Source: Flavobacteriaceae bacterium
Lineage (GTDB): Bacteria > Bacteroidota > Bacteroidia > UKL13-3
Assembly (NCBI GenBank): GCA_025363675.1
Contig: JANYDJ010000187.1
Coordinates: forward strand, 1-48,671
Direction: 5' to 3'
Length of the DNA: 48,671 nucleotides
Shown: piece by piece, positions 36,218 through 46,232 of the stretch
Layout: the number at the start of each line of letters is the position of its first letter
Numbering within the stretch: position 1 is the stretch's first letter
The notes under the pieces: generated by a model
Told to the model about the DNA's origin: nothing
Database searches by the model: none
The model's input: only the letters and a program-made list of their open reading frames with translations
Made by a program: the position numbers and the translations under genes

Positions 36218-37339
36218 ATGCGAGTAGCTGTAAATGCCAGATTCTTGTTAGCCGGACGATTGGAAGGCATCGGTAGGTTTTCGCATGAAACCTTGAGCAG
36301 GTTGGTAAAAGCAAAACCCGATTGGCAATTTATATTTATTTTCGACCGACCTTATGATAAACAATTTATATATGGGCCCAATGTAATACCTGTTGTAGTT
36401 GGTCCACAAGCTAGGCATCCGATTTTGTTTTGGTGGTGGTTCGAAATTTCATTGCCACGTGTTTTTAAAAAATATAAAGCAGATATATTTTTTTCGCCCG
36501 ATGGATATTTGAGTTTAAAAAGTGATATACCCCAGATTCCCGTCTTTCACGATTTGGCTTTTGAGCATTATCCAGAAGGCGTGAGCAAAGTAAATTTGTG
36601 GCATTATAAATATTTCTTCCCTCGCTACGCACGCAAGGCTTCCAAGATATTAGCAGTATCGCAAGCCACGGCAGATGATATACAAAAACTATATCATATA
36701 AATGAAGACAAAATAAAACTGATTAATAATGCAGCATCCGATATTTTTAAACCATTAAATGATATACAAATTGCTGAAACAAGAAATAAATATACCAATG
36801 GCCATCCCTATTTTATATATGTGGGTGCCATTCACCCACGAAAAAATTTGGTAAATTTATTGTTGGCTTTCGATTATTTTCACAAACAAAATCCCAATAG
36901 CAATTATAAACTTGTAATAGCTGGCCGCAAAGCTTGGAAGAATAAATTGATTGACGAACTCTATCATACTTTAGATTGCAAAGAGCATATTATATTCACG
37001 GGCCGATTGCATGATGAAGAACTTGCAAAAGTAACAGCATCTGCCACTGCTTTATGTTATCTTTCTTTATTTGAAGGATTCGGAATTCCTATTATAGAAG
37101 CCATGCAATGTGGTGTTCCTGTTATCACTTCCAATATTTCATCTATGCCCGAGGTAGCGGGCGGGGCAGCACTTCTGGCCAATCCCCTAAGCCCAACAGA
37201 AATTTGTAAAGCTATTACCCAAATTTCTACGGATGAAAATTTGAGAAAGGAATTGATACAAAAAGGATTTGAAAATGCAAAAAGATATACTTGGGATGGA
37301 GCTGCAAAAACCCTGATTGAAATATTGGAAAAACGATAA
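36218..37339 (+). CDS. GT4-family glycosyltransferase
   Basis: GAIHPRKNLVNLLLAFDYF, FTGRLHDEELAKVTASATALCYLSLFEGFGIPIIEAMQCGVPVITSNISSMPEVAGGAALL. Confidence 0.94.
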   Translation: MRVAVNARFLLAGRLEGIGRFSHETLSRLVKAKPDWQFIFIFDRPYDKQFIYGPNVIPVVVGPQARHPILFWWWFEISLPRVFKKYKADIFFSPDGYLSLKSDIPQIPVFHDLAFEHYPEGVSKVNLWHYKYFFPRYARKASKILAVSQATADDIQKLYHINEDKIKLINNAASDIFKPLNDIQIAETRNKYTNGHPYFIYVGAIHPRKNLVNLLLAFDYFHKQNPNSNYKLVIAGRKAWKNKLIDELYHTLDCKEHIIFTGRLHDEELAKVTASATALCYLSLFEGFGIPIIEAMQCGVPVITSNISSMPEVAGGAALLANPLSPTEICKAITQISTDENLRKELIQKGFENAKRYTWDGAAKTLIEILEKR

Positions 37340-37366
37340 AAAAATAGAACAGACTATAGGTAGTAT

Positions 37367-38974
37367 TTACTTTACAATTTTTTTGGTATATATTTTACCC
37401 CTCACTTCAATATTCAATATATATATTCCCGATGGTTTGTCGCATAAATTAATTTCTTGCATTTGCGATTTGGTGTTATACGAGCGTATATTTTCTCCCA
37501 AAGCATTATATATATCTATTTTAGTAATAATCGATTGGTCGTTCATCTCAATATAATATATTCCATCTGAAGGATTCGGATACACACTCACCTCCATCGA
37601 CTCACTTTCAATTAATGAAATAGAAGTTGTCTTCCCCGTTTTGGCCACTGTCCTTACAAACCACACATCAAGCGAACCATCACTGGTATTGGCCCATACA
37701 GCACTCATAGTATCATTATCCAAAGCGATACCCATAAAGTCATTTCCATTTTGTGCCAATATATTATTATAGGCAACTAGCGAATCGCTTAATTTAATAT
37801 TTGCTGAAAAGTTTACAGAATCTTTATCACGAAATGCAGCATAAAATTCAGAGGCAGTAGCATACCCAAAACCGTTTGCATTTCTTCGGTCACGCCATGA
37901 TATAACTAAGTCTCCATCGCTATCAAAATCGGCCCAAATTAAATCTTGCATTTTACCATTCTGTTGGGCATCGTCATTAATGCGAACCGCTGCAGTCCAT
38001 GTGTTTCCAGCATTGTGGCTCTCGGTCATCATTACATCAATATCGCCAAACGGCGAATAAGGATATATAAAAACCAAATGATTGCTATCGGCGGGATTCA
38101 CCAAAAGTTTATAGGCAAGCTTTGCTGAGTCATTTATATTTCCTGTGTTGCCACTTAATATTTGCTTATAAGTAAAACTGTTTCCATTATTATTAGATGA
38201 TGCCAATATATATTGCGGATAAACATTTTGTGCAGTAACATAGCTGGGATAAGCTGCATAAAAATGAGTTCCAATAGCGATAGGTGCGGCCATGGGAGCT
38301 TGTATGGCATTACCCACCAAATAGCCTGTTGTATCAATATACCGCCAAGCTTTCCAAGTTTTTCCACTATCAACCGAGCAGGTATAATAAGGCCTGTTGG
38401 GTGCGGCAATCCATGGAGCAGGTTTGGTGGTAAGATATAGTTTATCGCCTTGTTTGTTAATGGCAATAAAGGGCCTGTCCAAAGCACTCTTGCCGGGGTC
38501 AGCATCCACATCTATCATCTTCACAGGTGTTCCCCAACTCAAGCCACCATTCACCGATTTATATAAATATACACCGCCCGAATCGGGGCTTTCTCTATAA
38601 TCTATATAACTCAAAAACAGATTCCCATTTTCGTCGAACACCATCGATGGGTCGGCCGATTTGTAGGTGCTTGGCACTATATGTGGCATGGTAATAGTTT
38701 TGTTCCAAGTTTTGCCCGCATCAAAACTGCTTCTTATTTTAATACTTAATCTACCGGTATTGCCAATTACAAAACCCATCCAAGCCACTACTATGTTTTG
38801 GGTATTTTTTGGATTAACAACTATATAAGGTTCACCTTCAAAAAAAGCACCATTTGAAATGTTTTGGTTTTGGGCATTTGTTTTAAAAATGCTGCCTATA
38901 ATAATGAAAACCGCAAGTATATATTTTATCATATTGATTCGTTTTTTTGGGTTGTTTGATTGTATTAAATTCAA
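37367..38974 (-). CDS. Sialidase/BNR-repeat-like secreted protein with T9SS type-A sorting domain
   Basis: Repeated Asp-box-like SFDAGKTWNKT, NGGLSWGTP, VDSGKTWKAW, NAGNTWTAA; C-terminal VSVYPNPSDGIYYIEM...TKKIVK. Confidence 0.88.
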   Translation of the reverse strand: MNLIQSNNPKKRINMIKYILAVFIIIGSIFKTNAQNQNISNGAFFEGEPYIVVNPKNTQNIVVAWMGFVIGNTGRLSIKIRSSFDAGKTWNKTITMPHIVPSTYKSADPSMVFDENGNLFLSYIDYRESPDSGGVYLYKSVNGGLSWGTPVKMIDVDADPGKSALDRPFIAINKQGDKLYLTTKPAPWIAAPNRPYYTCSVDSGKTWKAWRYIDTTGYLVGNAIQAPMAAPIAIGTHFYAAYPSYVTAQNVYPQYILASSNNNGNSFTYKQILSGNTGNINDSAKLAYKLLVNPADSNHLVFIYPYSPFGDIDVMMTESHNAGNTWTAAVRINDDAQQNGKMQDLIWADFDSDGDLVISWRDRRNANGFGYATASEFYAAFRDKDSVNFSANIKLSDSLVAYNNILAQNGNDFMGIALDNDTMSAVWANTSDGSLDVWFVRTVAKTGKTTSISLIESESMEVSVYPNPSDGIYYIEMNDQSIITKIDIYNALGENIRSYNTKSQMQEINLCDKPSGIYILNIEVRGKIYTKKIVK

Positions 38975-39079
38975 AAGGTTTAATATAGATATTGCAATCT
39001 TAAAAAATCTGTAATGGATAGAATAGCTATCGGGAATAAAATATAATAAGCCGCGGCGGAATAATTTAAAAAATATTTG

Positions 39080-39586
39080 TTAGTCTTTCCGCTTCATAAT
39101 AGGCACTGTAGAACATGGTTCTCCATACATAATACTTTTTGCCACGGGTGCAAGTTTGGCAGTTATCTCCACATAGGCAGCAGTAGGTACTGGTAAATCT
39201 CCACAGCCTTTTATTACTACTTTTTGTCCTGCAAAATCTTGTATATTTATTTTGCTCAATGCCTCGGTAATTAATATATTTTCGAGCATCTGTAAATCGC
39301 CAAATATAATACGCTTGGCATGTGGCTGCAATGCATTGGCAAGTAACATATAAGCCCAAGTGGGTACTATTGCATCGGCAGAACAGGTAATAGCCACATG
39401 CTTATTTTTATATTGAGTCCAATCATGCGTTTTTATATATTCTCTGAAATCTTTTTCTTTCAAAATCAAACCCATATATAAACAATCTTTTATATCGAAT
39501 AAAACTTTCTCACTGCGATCATAATAATCTTCCAGATTAAAAGTAATCAGTCCACTGTTTGCAACTTTGTTTACGAATTCATCCAT
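39080..39586 (-). CDS. DUF2480-like protein
   Basis: MDEFVNKVANSGLITFNLEDYY start preferred over the longer ORF, which overlaps the upstream gene. Confidence 0.7.
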   Translation of the reverse strand: MDEFVNKVANSGLITFNLEDYYDRSEKVLFDIKDCLYMGLILKEKDFREYIKTHDWTQYKNKHVAITCSADAIVPTWAYMLLANALQPHAKRIIFGDLQMLENILITEALSKINIQDFAGQKVVIKGCGDLPVPTAAYVEITAKLAPVAKSIMYGEPCSTVPIMKRKD

Positions 39587-39609
39587 ATTGTATGATAACA
39601 ATTGAGTGC

Positions 39610-40530
39610 TTATCTTGTTTTGCCCTGCGTGCCTTTTGTTTTTATACCATCCACGTCGCCAATTTCTTTGTGCTGCCATATTCCTTTTCCCCATTTCAGT
39701 CCATCGAACGAGCCATCAGGTATCATATTATTTTTGCCTTTAAGGGGCGTGGGCGAAGGGATTAAATTATCGAACACAATCATCATATCTCCGGGAGCAG
39801 CCTCGGTATATCGCAATATAATATTGGCATCATCGGCATAGCTAAGAATAAAACGGCTTTTTACTACATCATCTTTCAGTATTTTAAATATGGGAGCCCC
39901 TAAGGTTATTTTTCCTTTTTTATCGAGTGTAAGTACATCGGCTACTTTGCGATTGCAGGTACTGTCTGCTTTATCCAATCCTAAAAGTATATAATAAGTT
40001 TGTTTTTTGTATTTCACGGTGGTGATGTTATAATACAATGCTCCAAACCATTGCTGGTGGCCGCCAATAGCCGTTGTTGCATTTTTAGTGAGCAAACTAT
40101 CGCTGCGGTCTATTAAAGGAATATAGGGGGGGATGGCAGCATCTTTTTTTTTCTTTTTAATGGTTTTTATATATTCAGGATTAAACTGCAATACACCATA
40201 CTGCCGGTAGCTGCCATTGTTCATGCGGAGATGCCAAGTGAAAATCCGGAACTTATCGTCTTCGGGTTTTTGAATAGAAATGGCTTTGAGCGAATCGAAA
40301 GGATAGTAATAAGAATGATCAATTTTGATGGCATGGAGCAAGGTCTTTACAAAAAAGTAGGTAGTAGTAAGCCGTACATTCTCGTTGGTGTCATTCACAA
40401 ATGTGTTTGACAGGCCTTCCAGTTGTATCTCGGCATCGGCCAACGAGTCGAACTGCACTTGGCTTTTGTCTTGTGCTGTGCAAGTTGCAGCGGCAACAAT
40501 GAGTATAAATATTAGAAAAGTTTTTTGCAT
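39610..40530 (-). CDS. Hypothetical exported protein
   Basis: Signal peptide MQKTFLIFILIVAAATCTAQ; GDMMIVFDNLIPSPTPLKGKNNMIPDGSFDGLKW. Confidence 0.75.
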   Translation of the reverse strand: MQKTFLIFILIVAAATCTAQDKSQVQFDSLADAEIQLEGLSNTFVNDTNENVRLTTTYFFVKTLLHAIKIDHSYYYPFDSLKAISIQKPEDDKFRIFTWHLRMNNGSYRQYGVLQFNPEYIKTIKKKKKDAAIPPYIPLIDRSDSLLTKNATTAIGGHQQWFGALYYNITTVKYKKQTYYILLGLDKADSTCNRKVADVLTLDKKGKITLGAPIFKILKDDVVKSRFILSYADDANIILRYTEAAPGDMMIVFDNLIPSPTPLKGKNNMIPDGSFDGLKWGKGIWQHKEIGDVDGIKTKGTQGKTR

Positions 40531-40631
40531 ATAAATTACGAACGACAAATTTGCAGGATTATTGTGTGAATTTATCAACCATTTTTGTTTGCTTAATATA
40601 GTCCCCTTAATTTTGGCAAATAATCTGCTAC

Positions 40632-43502
40632 ATGAAGAAATATCTGCTATTTGCCCTCATCATCTTTTTAAAGGCTTTTTCAGTAAGTGCCCAAACGGGT
40701 TCTATATATGGGCATGTGAAAGAAACTGGGACTGCAAAAATACCCATTGCCCAGGTTCAAATAAATGTGAAGGGCACCGCAAAATCTACACGAACAGATA
40801 GCTTGGGCACTTACGAAATTACCAACTTGAAACCTGGGGAATATACTTTGGAGTTTGTGCTGAACGGCTATGAAAAAGTAATATATAATGATTTAAAAGT
40901 AATTGCAAATGAGCGGTTGACGCAGGATGTGGAGATGGCTGCCATTGTAGTTACGTTCGACCAAGAAGTGAAAGTATATGGCAAACGCAAATTGGTGGAT
41001 ATTGAAAAACCACAATCGGGAGGCTATGTTTCGCAGGACCAATTGGAGTTAAGTCCGGTGAGGAGTGTAGAAAAAATTATCAATACACAAGCTGGGGTAA
41101 TGAATTCTCCGGCAGGAATTAGTATACGCGGGGGCCGCAGCTCCGAAACTGGATTTTTGGTAGATGGTGTTTCAGCAACCGACCCATTAAGTGGCACCGG
41201 TTTCGGACTCGATTTGGGCTCGAACTCCATGCAGGATATTGAAGTAACAACAGGTGGAATTGGGGCCGATGTAGGAGATGCCACCGCAGGTGTGGTGAGC
41301 ACCAAATTAAAAAGTGGTGGAGATAAAACCGAGATTTTTGCACAATATAAAAGAGATAATTTTGGGAATTATAAAAATTGGAACTCCGTATTCAATTCAC
41401 AAAGTTTGGAAATGAATTATGGTGGAACCATCAAATGGAAAAAAGGTAGGAAGGACAGCCTCACTTCACGACCCAAGATAAAAAAATTGCGTTTTTATAC
41501 AGCAGGTAAAGTTTCATTTACTGACGAGTATACACGCAATCCCGCTAATCAGGTAATATCATCATTATATCCCAATAAAACTTGGACGCCTTATCAAGAC
41601 AATAGATGGAGTGCAATGCTGAAATTGAATTATGATTTTTCTCCAAAAACAAAATTGTCTTTTTCTTATGTACGCTCGCTTACCGTAAACCAAGATTTGA
41701 ATATGCTTCGCGTTACTGGAAATGATGTGGGTTTTAATCCCGGATATCAATATATATTTAGCAAACAAATGGATCATGCAAATACGTTTACCCATGATAG
41801 TTATTTGGCCATTATTACCTTGCAACATACACCCAGCAGAAAGTTCACCCATAAAACTACGTTCTCACGTTTGTTTGTAAAACTTCGTGCCGATGCCAAC
41901 GGAAATCCATGGCGGCCCGATGTAATTAATACACAGCTCGACCCTGATAATATTGTAACTTTTCCTGTTACTTATTTTAGCAAAAACGATTCGTTGAATT
42001 TTGTAAATCCTGTGAGCGGTTTATATAATAACAATGGATTGGCAACTTTGTGGCATAGTCATTATGTGGAAGAATATGTGTTTAGATGGAATGCAACTTA
42101 TTATAGTAATAAATTTAACCGCATCAATTTTGGAACAGAGATGAAGTTTCAAGAATTGCAATGGATTGATATCAATCGTCCGTGGGTAGGGGCTCCTATA
42201 CAATTGGCAAACGGACAATATACACAAAGTTTTCGCTTGGGAGATAACAGTGATATATGGAAAGTGAATGTGCAACGCGGTGCCTTTTTTCTCACCGATA
42301 AAATAAAATACAAAGGCTTGATTGCCGATCTGGGTTTCCGTTTTGAATATTGGGCACCTGGAAAATTTGTAGATGATGCTGTTAACAATCCCAAATCTCC
42401 GATACTTGATCAAGTGCGAGAAGATTATAAGAAGAGCACCGTAAAGTTATTCGATAGAAGATATAAGTTTAGAATGTTGCCCCGCATTGCCGCGTCGTTT
42501 CCCATCCGCGATAAGCAAATGTTATATTTCAATTACGGGCACACCACCATATTGCCCCACCCCAGTTATATATATGCCGGACTTAATCCATTATATACCG
42601 ATCGTTCTACTATTGCACGGGTGGGAAATCCAAATTTAAATCCCGAAGTTGATATAAGTTATGAGATAGGATTGCGGAGCGAAATCACTTCCAATGATGC
42701 ATTAAATGTATCTGCATATATGAAAGATAAATATGATTTTGTTACTTCTGCCACGGTATTAATTCCCGATGCAACGGGTAGGTTGGTTAGCCGCACACTC
42801 CGCATCAATAGCGACTATGCACGTATGCGAGGTGTAGAAGTAACTTATATAAAACGTATCAAAGCCAGATTGGTAGGTCAGGCATCTATCGGGTATATGA
42901 TAGCTACGGGGCAAAGTTCGTCAGCCAACGAAGCTTTGAAAGAATTATTAGCAACGGGTGCCAGAGAAGATACCAAAGAATTTTATTTGGCATGGGACAG
43001 ACCCATTGATGCAAAAATGAATTTAACCTATAAAGTGGCAGATAAAAAAGGTATATGGAAAAATAAACTCAACCGCTTTGCATTATATGCCGAAATGAAT
43101 TACCGCTCGGGCCGCAGGTACACACCCTATATAGCCCAAGGATTTGAACCCAATACACAGCGACCAATATATGTGCAAGACCCAAATCCCGAGGCAAAAT
43201 TTAGCAAGTTGGGTACCTCATGGTTTTGGATAGATATAAATTTTAGAAAATGGTGGATGATAAAAAAAACACAGATTGCTTTCACTTTTGAAATCACCAA
43301 TATACTCAATAATAGAAATGCAACTATTATAAATCCAGTAACTGGCACCGCCTACAAACCCGGACAAAATGTGCCCACCGAGTGGCAAGACCCACGCTAT
43401 ATAGATCCGCGTGACCCCCGCAGTAGTAACCTTCCCCCGTTTGACCCATCGAGATATTCGGAGCAAAGGCATTATATGTTGGGGGTGTTGGTGAAATTTT
43501 AA
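40632..43502 (+). CDS. TonB-dependent receptor with carboxypeptidase regulatory-like domain
   Basis: GSIYGHVKETGTAKIPIAQVQINVKGTAKST, plug GISIRGGRSSETGFLVDGVSATDPLSGTGFG, C-terminal barrel ending HYMLGVLVKF. Confidence 0.94.
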   Translation: MKKYLLFALIIFLKAFSVSAQTGSIYGHVKETGTAKIPIAQVQINVKGTAKSTRTDSLGTYEITNLKPGEYTLEFVLNGYEKVIYNDLKVIANERLTQDVEMAAIVVTFDQEVKVYGKRKLVDIEKPQSGGYVSQDQLELSPVRSVEKIINTQAGVMNSPAGISIRGGRSSETGFLVDGVSATDPLSGTGFGLDLGSNSMQDIEVTTGGIGADVGDATAGVVSTKLKSGGDKTEIFAQYKRDNFGNYKNWNSVFNSQSLEMNYGGTIKWKKGRKDSLTSRPKIKKLRFYTAGKVSFTDEYTRNPANQVISSLYPNKTWTPYQDNRWSAMLKLNYDFSPKTKLSFSYVRSLTVNQDLNMLRVTGNDVGFNPGYQYIFSKQMDHANTFTHDSYLAIITLQHTPSRKFTHKTTFSRLFVKLRADANGNPWRPDVINTQLDPDNIVTFPVTYFSKNDSLNFVNPVSGLYNNNGLATLWHSHYVEEYVFRWNATYYSNKFNRINFGTEMKFQELQWIDINRPWVGAPIQLANGQYTQSFRLGDNSDIWKVNVQRGAFFLTDKIKYKGLIADLGFRFEYWAPGKFVDDAVNNPKSPILDQVREDYKKSTVKLFDRRYKFRMLPRIAASFPIRDKQMLYFNYGHTTILPHPSYIYAGLNPLYTDRSTIARVGNPNLNPEVDISYEIGLRSEITSNDALNVSAYMKDKYDFVTSATVLIPDATGRLVSRTLRINSDYARMRGVEVTYIKRIKARLVGQASIGYMIATGQSSSANEALKELLATGAREDTKEFYLAWDRPIDAKMNLTYKVADKKGIWKNKLNRFALYAEMNYRSGRRYTPYIAQGFEPNTQRPIYVQDPNPEAKFSKLGTSWFWIDINFRKWWMIKKTQIAFTFEITNILNNRNATIINPVTGTAYKPGQNVPTEWQDPRYIDPRDPRSSNLPPFDPSRYSEQRHYMLGVLVKF

Positions 43503-43504
43503 AA

Positions 43505-43567
43505 AGTAGTTAGTAACTAGTAGTTAGTAATCAGTAATCAGTGGTCAGTGGTCAGTGGTTAGTGGGG
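43505..43567. repeat. Heptamer tandem array AGTNNYY without core
   Basis: AGTAGTT AGTAACT AGTAGTT AGTAATC AGTAATC AGTGGTC AGTGGTC AGTGGTT AGTGGGG. Confidence 0.85.
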
Positions 43568-43673
43568 GAGCAGTATTTAGTAGTTTGGATATAGAGGGCA
43601 AACAATAATATTATATACTTTTTCCGAATTGTGTAAGATGCTTTGGAATGAACTTTTTTCATGCATGCTCTCA

Positions 43674-43755
43674 AGTCCCTTTAGGGACGGAACATTGGTA
43701 TAGAAAGTACCCAAGCCTCAGACCTTCCCAGTCCCTTTAGGGACGGAACATTGGT
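43674..43755. repeat. Two REP-like palindromes (left pair)
   Basis: AGTCCCTTTAGGGACGGAACATTGGT at 43674-43699 and 43730-43755, identical. Confidence 0.92.
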
Positions 43756-44216
43756 TACACCAACTCCTTAAAAATGTATCGCTCATCATACTCAATTTCA
43801 AACTCATCCAAAAACTCTATATATTCTTCCCTAAAAGATTTCTTGCGATGATGTTCTTCTTGGTTTTTTATATACTCAATTACATTTTTCAAATCAGATT
43901 TACTATATGAAAAAGCACCATATCCAGCTTGCCATTCAAATTTGCCTTTTACTAGTTTGTTGTCATTAATCCATTCAGAAGAACTCCCTTTTATGTCCTG
44001 CATCAAATCGGAGATCGATTGGGAAGGTCGCAATCCAATTAGTAGATGCACATGGTCAGGGACTCCATTTATGATAAGCATTTTGTGCTGATTTGCTTGT
44101 ACAATTCCTGTTATATATCCATATAGTTTGTCCTTCCATGAGGAATGTATTACACCCTCTCTGTATTTAACTACGAATACGATTTGTAGATGTATTTGTG
44201 TGTATGTATTTGGCAT
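43755..44216 (-). CDS. IS200/IS605-type Y1 (HUH) transposase, RAYT-like
   Basis: HUH motif DHVHLLIG; C-terminal catalytic-Tyr helix VIEYIKNQEEHHRKKSFREEYIEFLDEFEIEYDERYIF; flanked by REP-like palindromes. Confidence 0.93.
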   Translation of the reverse strand: MPNTYTQIHLQIVFVVKYREGVIHSSWKDKLYGYITGIVQANQHKMLIINGVPDHVHLLIGLRPSQSISDLMQDIKGSSSEWINDNKLVKGKFEWQAGYGAFSYSKSDLKNVIEYIKNQEEHHRKKSFREEYIEFLDEFEIEYDERYIFKELV

Positions 44217-44220
44217 GTTT

Positions 44221-44304
44221 ACCGATGTTTAGTCCCTATGGGACTTTTGGTTCGAGGGTATTCTTTTTTTGTTACCGATGTTTAGTCCCTATGGGACTTT
44301 TGGT
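44221..44304. repeat. Two REP-like palindromes (right pair, opposite orientation)
   Basis: ACCGATGTTTAGTCCCTATGGGACTTTTGGT at 44221-44251 and 44274-44304, identical. Confidence 0.92.
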
Positions 44305-44452
44305 TTGTTGAATTATTAATGCAAACTTATATGATGAAAAAATATTGCGAATAATAATTTCTCCACTTAATAATCCACAATTATGTACTTTGAAAAAATA
44401 TTTGATTGTGTTGCAGTAGGTGGCACATATATTTGTATATTAATTTAGGAGT

Positions 44453-44731
44453 TTGAACTTGAAAAACAATAAATTAAAATATATATTCTTAATTGCAACA
44501 ATTGCACTACACTTTCTGTCGGTATTGTCACTTAAATTACTTGATAGTTTTGGGTTGATTATTTTAATATTTATACTTTGTATAGGATGTGGCGTATTTA
44601 TACAAAATTCGAAAGAAATTATAAATAGTAAAATTAAGGATTTAGGTTGGGGGCTACTTTATGGTTCGTTAACTTCATTTGGCATTGTAATAGTTTTTAT
44701 GATTTGGCTATCATTTAATTGGCCAAAGTGA
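44453..44731 (+). CDS. Small hypothetical membrane protein
   Basis: 92-aa ORF, three hydrophobic segments; TTG start with AGGAG just upstream. Confidence 0.55.
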   Translation: MNLKNNKLKYIFLIATIALHFLSVLSLKLLDSFGLIILIFILCIGCGVFIQNSKEIINSKIKDLGWGLLYGSLTSFGIVIVFMIWLSFNWPK

Positions 44732-44748
44732 TAAGATATCCCGCCCCC

Positions 44749-44820
44749 AGTCCCTTTAGGGACGAGACATTGGTAAAGATGTCACGTAGTCCGTCTTAAG
44801 TCCCTTTAGGGACGCAACTC
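44749..44820. repeat. Two further REP-like palindromes, second one degenerate
   Basis: AGTCCCTTTAGGGACGAGACATTGGT (44749-44774) and AGTCCCTTTAGGGACGCAACTC (44799-44820). Confidence 0.85.
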
Positions 44821-44870
44821 CCACACTTTGTTTTTTGCAATCGCCTTAAGAAAGTATAATATATAATAAC

Positions 44871-46151
44871 CTATCTCGGCCTCCTCGGCTTTCTAATATT
44901 CACCTTACTGTTCTTTGCAGATTTTTCATGGAATGCAGGGCCGGGAACATGTTGTGTAGACTTCTTCAATTTAATAGTTTTCATCTTAACAACAGGCTCT
45001 TCTTCCTGTATAATTTTATCTGAAATCTCTAAATTTTCTGGAACTTGTATGTTGGGAATATCATAGTTCATCAACAATTGTATTGCTTCCAATTTATCCA
45101 GTTCATCCGCTTTCAAAAATGATATAGCAATTCCTTTTTTATCTTTTCTTCCGGTTCTTCCAATTCTATGTATATAGAGTTCGGGGGCATTGGGCAAATC
45201 GAAATTAATTACATGGGTAACCTCTGCCACATCAATACCACGGGCTATTACATCGGTTGCGATGAGTACACGGCACGCCCCTTTTTGAAAATCATTCACT
45301 ACCGCAAACCGGTGATTTTGTGATTTGTTGGAATGTATAACGGCAGTATCACTTATATAGTTTGATAGATGTTCATATACCAAATCGGCTAAGTGTTTTG
45401 TGGATACAAATACAAGCACTTTATTCATATCTGTATTTTCATCCAACAATAATTTAAGGAAATTTATTTTGGTATGGAAGTTTGGAACATTATAATAGGT
45501 TTGCGATATATTCTGCAAAGGTGTTCCAATAGGTGTGGCTTCTACTTTTTCTAAATGCGGAAAATATATATCCATCAGTGCTTCCACATCTTCATTTAAT
45601 GTTGCTGAGAACATTAGATTTTGCCTACGTTCGGGTATACTGTCAAATATTATTTTTAGCTGCGTTCTGAAACCCAAATTTAGCATTTCATCAAACTCAT
45701 CTATTACTAATTTCTTTATATTTTTTGTACGCAAATTTCCTGTGGCAATCAAGTCCACAATTCGTCCTGGGGTGCCCACTAGTATATCTAATCCTTCACT
45801 CACTTCTGCTATTTGTGGTTTTAAGTTCACCCCACCAAAAACACCTACTGCGGTTAATGATAAATACTTGGTTAGCTTATTTACTTCTGCCAAAACCTGC
45901 ACCACCAATTCACGTGTGGGAACTAATATAAGAAGTTTTGGATTTCGGTCTTTTGAATATTCTAACTGACGCAAACAGGGCAGCAAATATGCATAAGTTT
46001 TTCCCGTGCCTGTTTGTGCAATTCCGCACACATCTTTGCCCGACATTACCACCGAAAAAACTTTTTCCTGTATAGTAGTAGGTGTGGTCATACCCATGTC
46101 AGTAAGGGCATTGAGGAGTTGTTTGTTGAGGTTTAATTCGCTGAAAGTCAT
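44871..46151 (-). CDS. DEAD-box RNA helicase
   Basis: TPTTIQEKVFSVVMSGKDVCGIAQTGTGKTYAYLLP, LVPTRELVVQV, VIDEFDEML, MFSATL, VLIATDVIARGIDVAEVTHVINFDLP, YIHRIGRTGR. Confidence 0.97.
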   Translation of the reverse strand: MTFSELNLNKQLLNALTDMGMTTPTTIQEKVFSVVMSGKDVCGIAQTGTGKTYAYLLPCLRQLEYSKDRNPKLLILVPTRELVVQVLAEVNKLTKYLSLTAVGVFGGVNLKPQIAEVSEGLDILVGTPGRIVDLIATGNLRTKNIKKLVIDEFDEMLNLGFRTQLKIIFDSIPERRQNLMFSATLNEDVEALMDIYFPHLEKVEATPIGTPLQNISQTYYNVPNFHTKINFLKLLLDENTDMNKVLVFVSTKHLADLVYEHLSNYISDTAVIHSNKSQNHRFAVVNDFQKGACRVLIATDVIARGIDVAEVTHVINFDLPNAPELYIHRIGRTGRKDKKGIAISFLKADELDKLEAIQLLMNYDIPNIQVPENLEISDKIIQEEEPVVKMKTIKLKKSTQHVPGPAFHEKSAKNSKVNIRKPRRPR

Positions 46152-46190
46152 AATAGAATGTTGCAAAGATAGGTGATATATAGTATTATA

Positions 46191-46232
46191 GCATTCCGCC
46201 GAATGGCCCTTACTCCTTATCCCTTACTCCTA
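46191..46232. repeat. Truncated heptamer/core element, copy F
   Basis: GCATTCCGCCGAATGGC | CC TTACTCC TTATCCC TTACTCC TAAG; one arm only, overlaps the 3' end of the EamA CDS. Confidence 0.75.

Noticed and set aside
43674-44820. Repeated AGTCCCTTTAGGGAC units as a possible CRISPR array
   Set aside because: Only pairs of units, irregular spacing, mixed orientation, strong internal palindromes and an adjacent Y1 transposase; fits REP/RAYT, not CRISPR. No cas genes.
45535-45969. 144-aa plus-strand ORF opposite the DEAD-box helicase
   Set aside because: Antisense to highly conserved helicase motifs; no independent coding signal.
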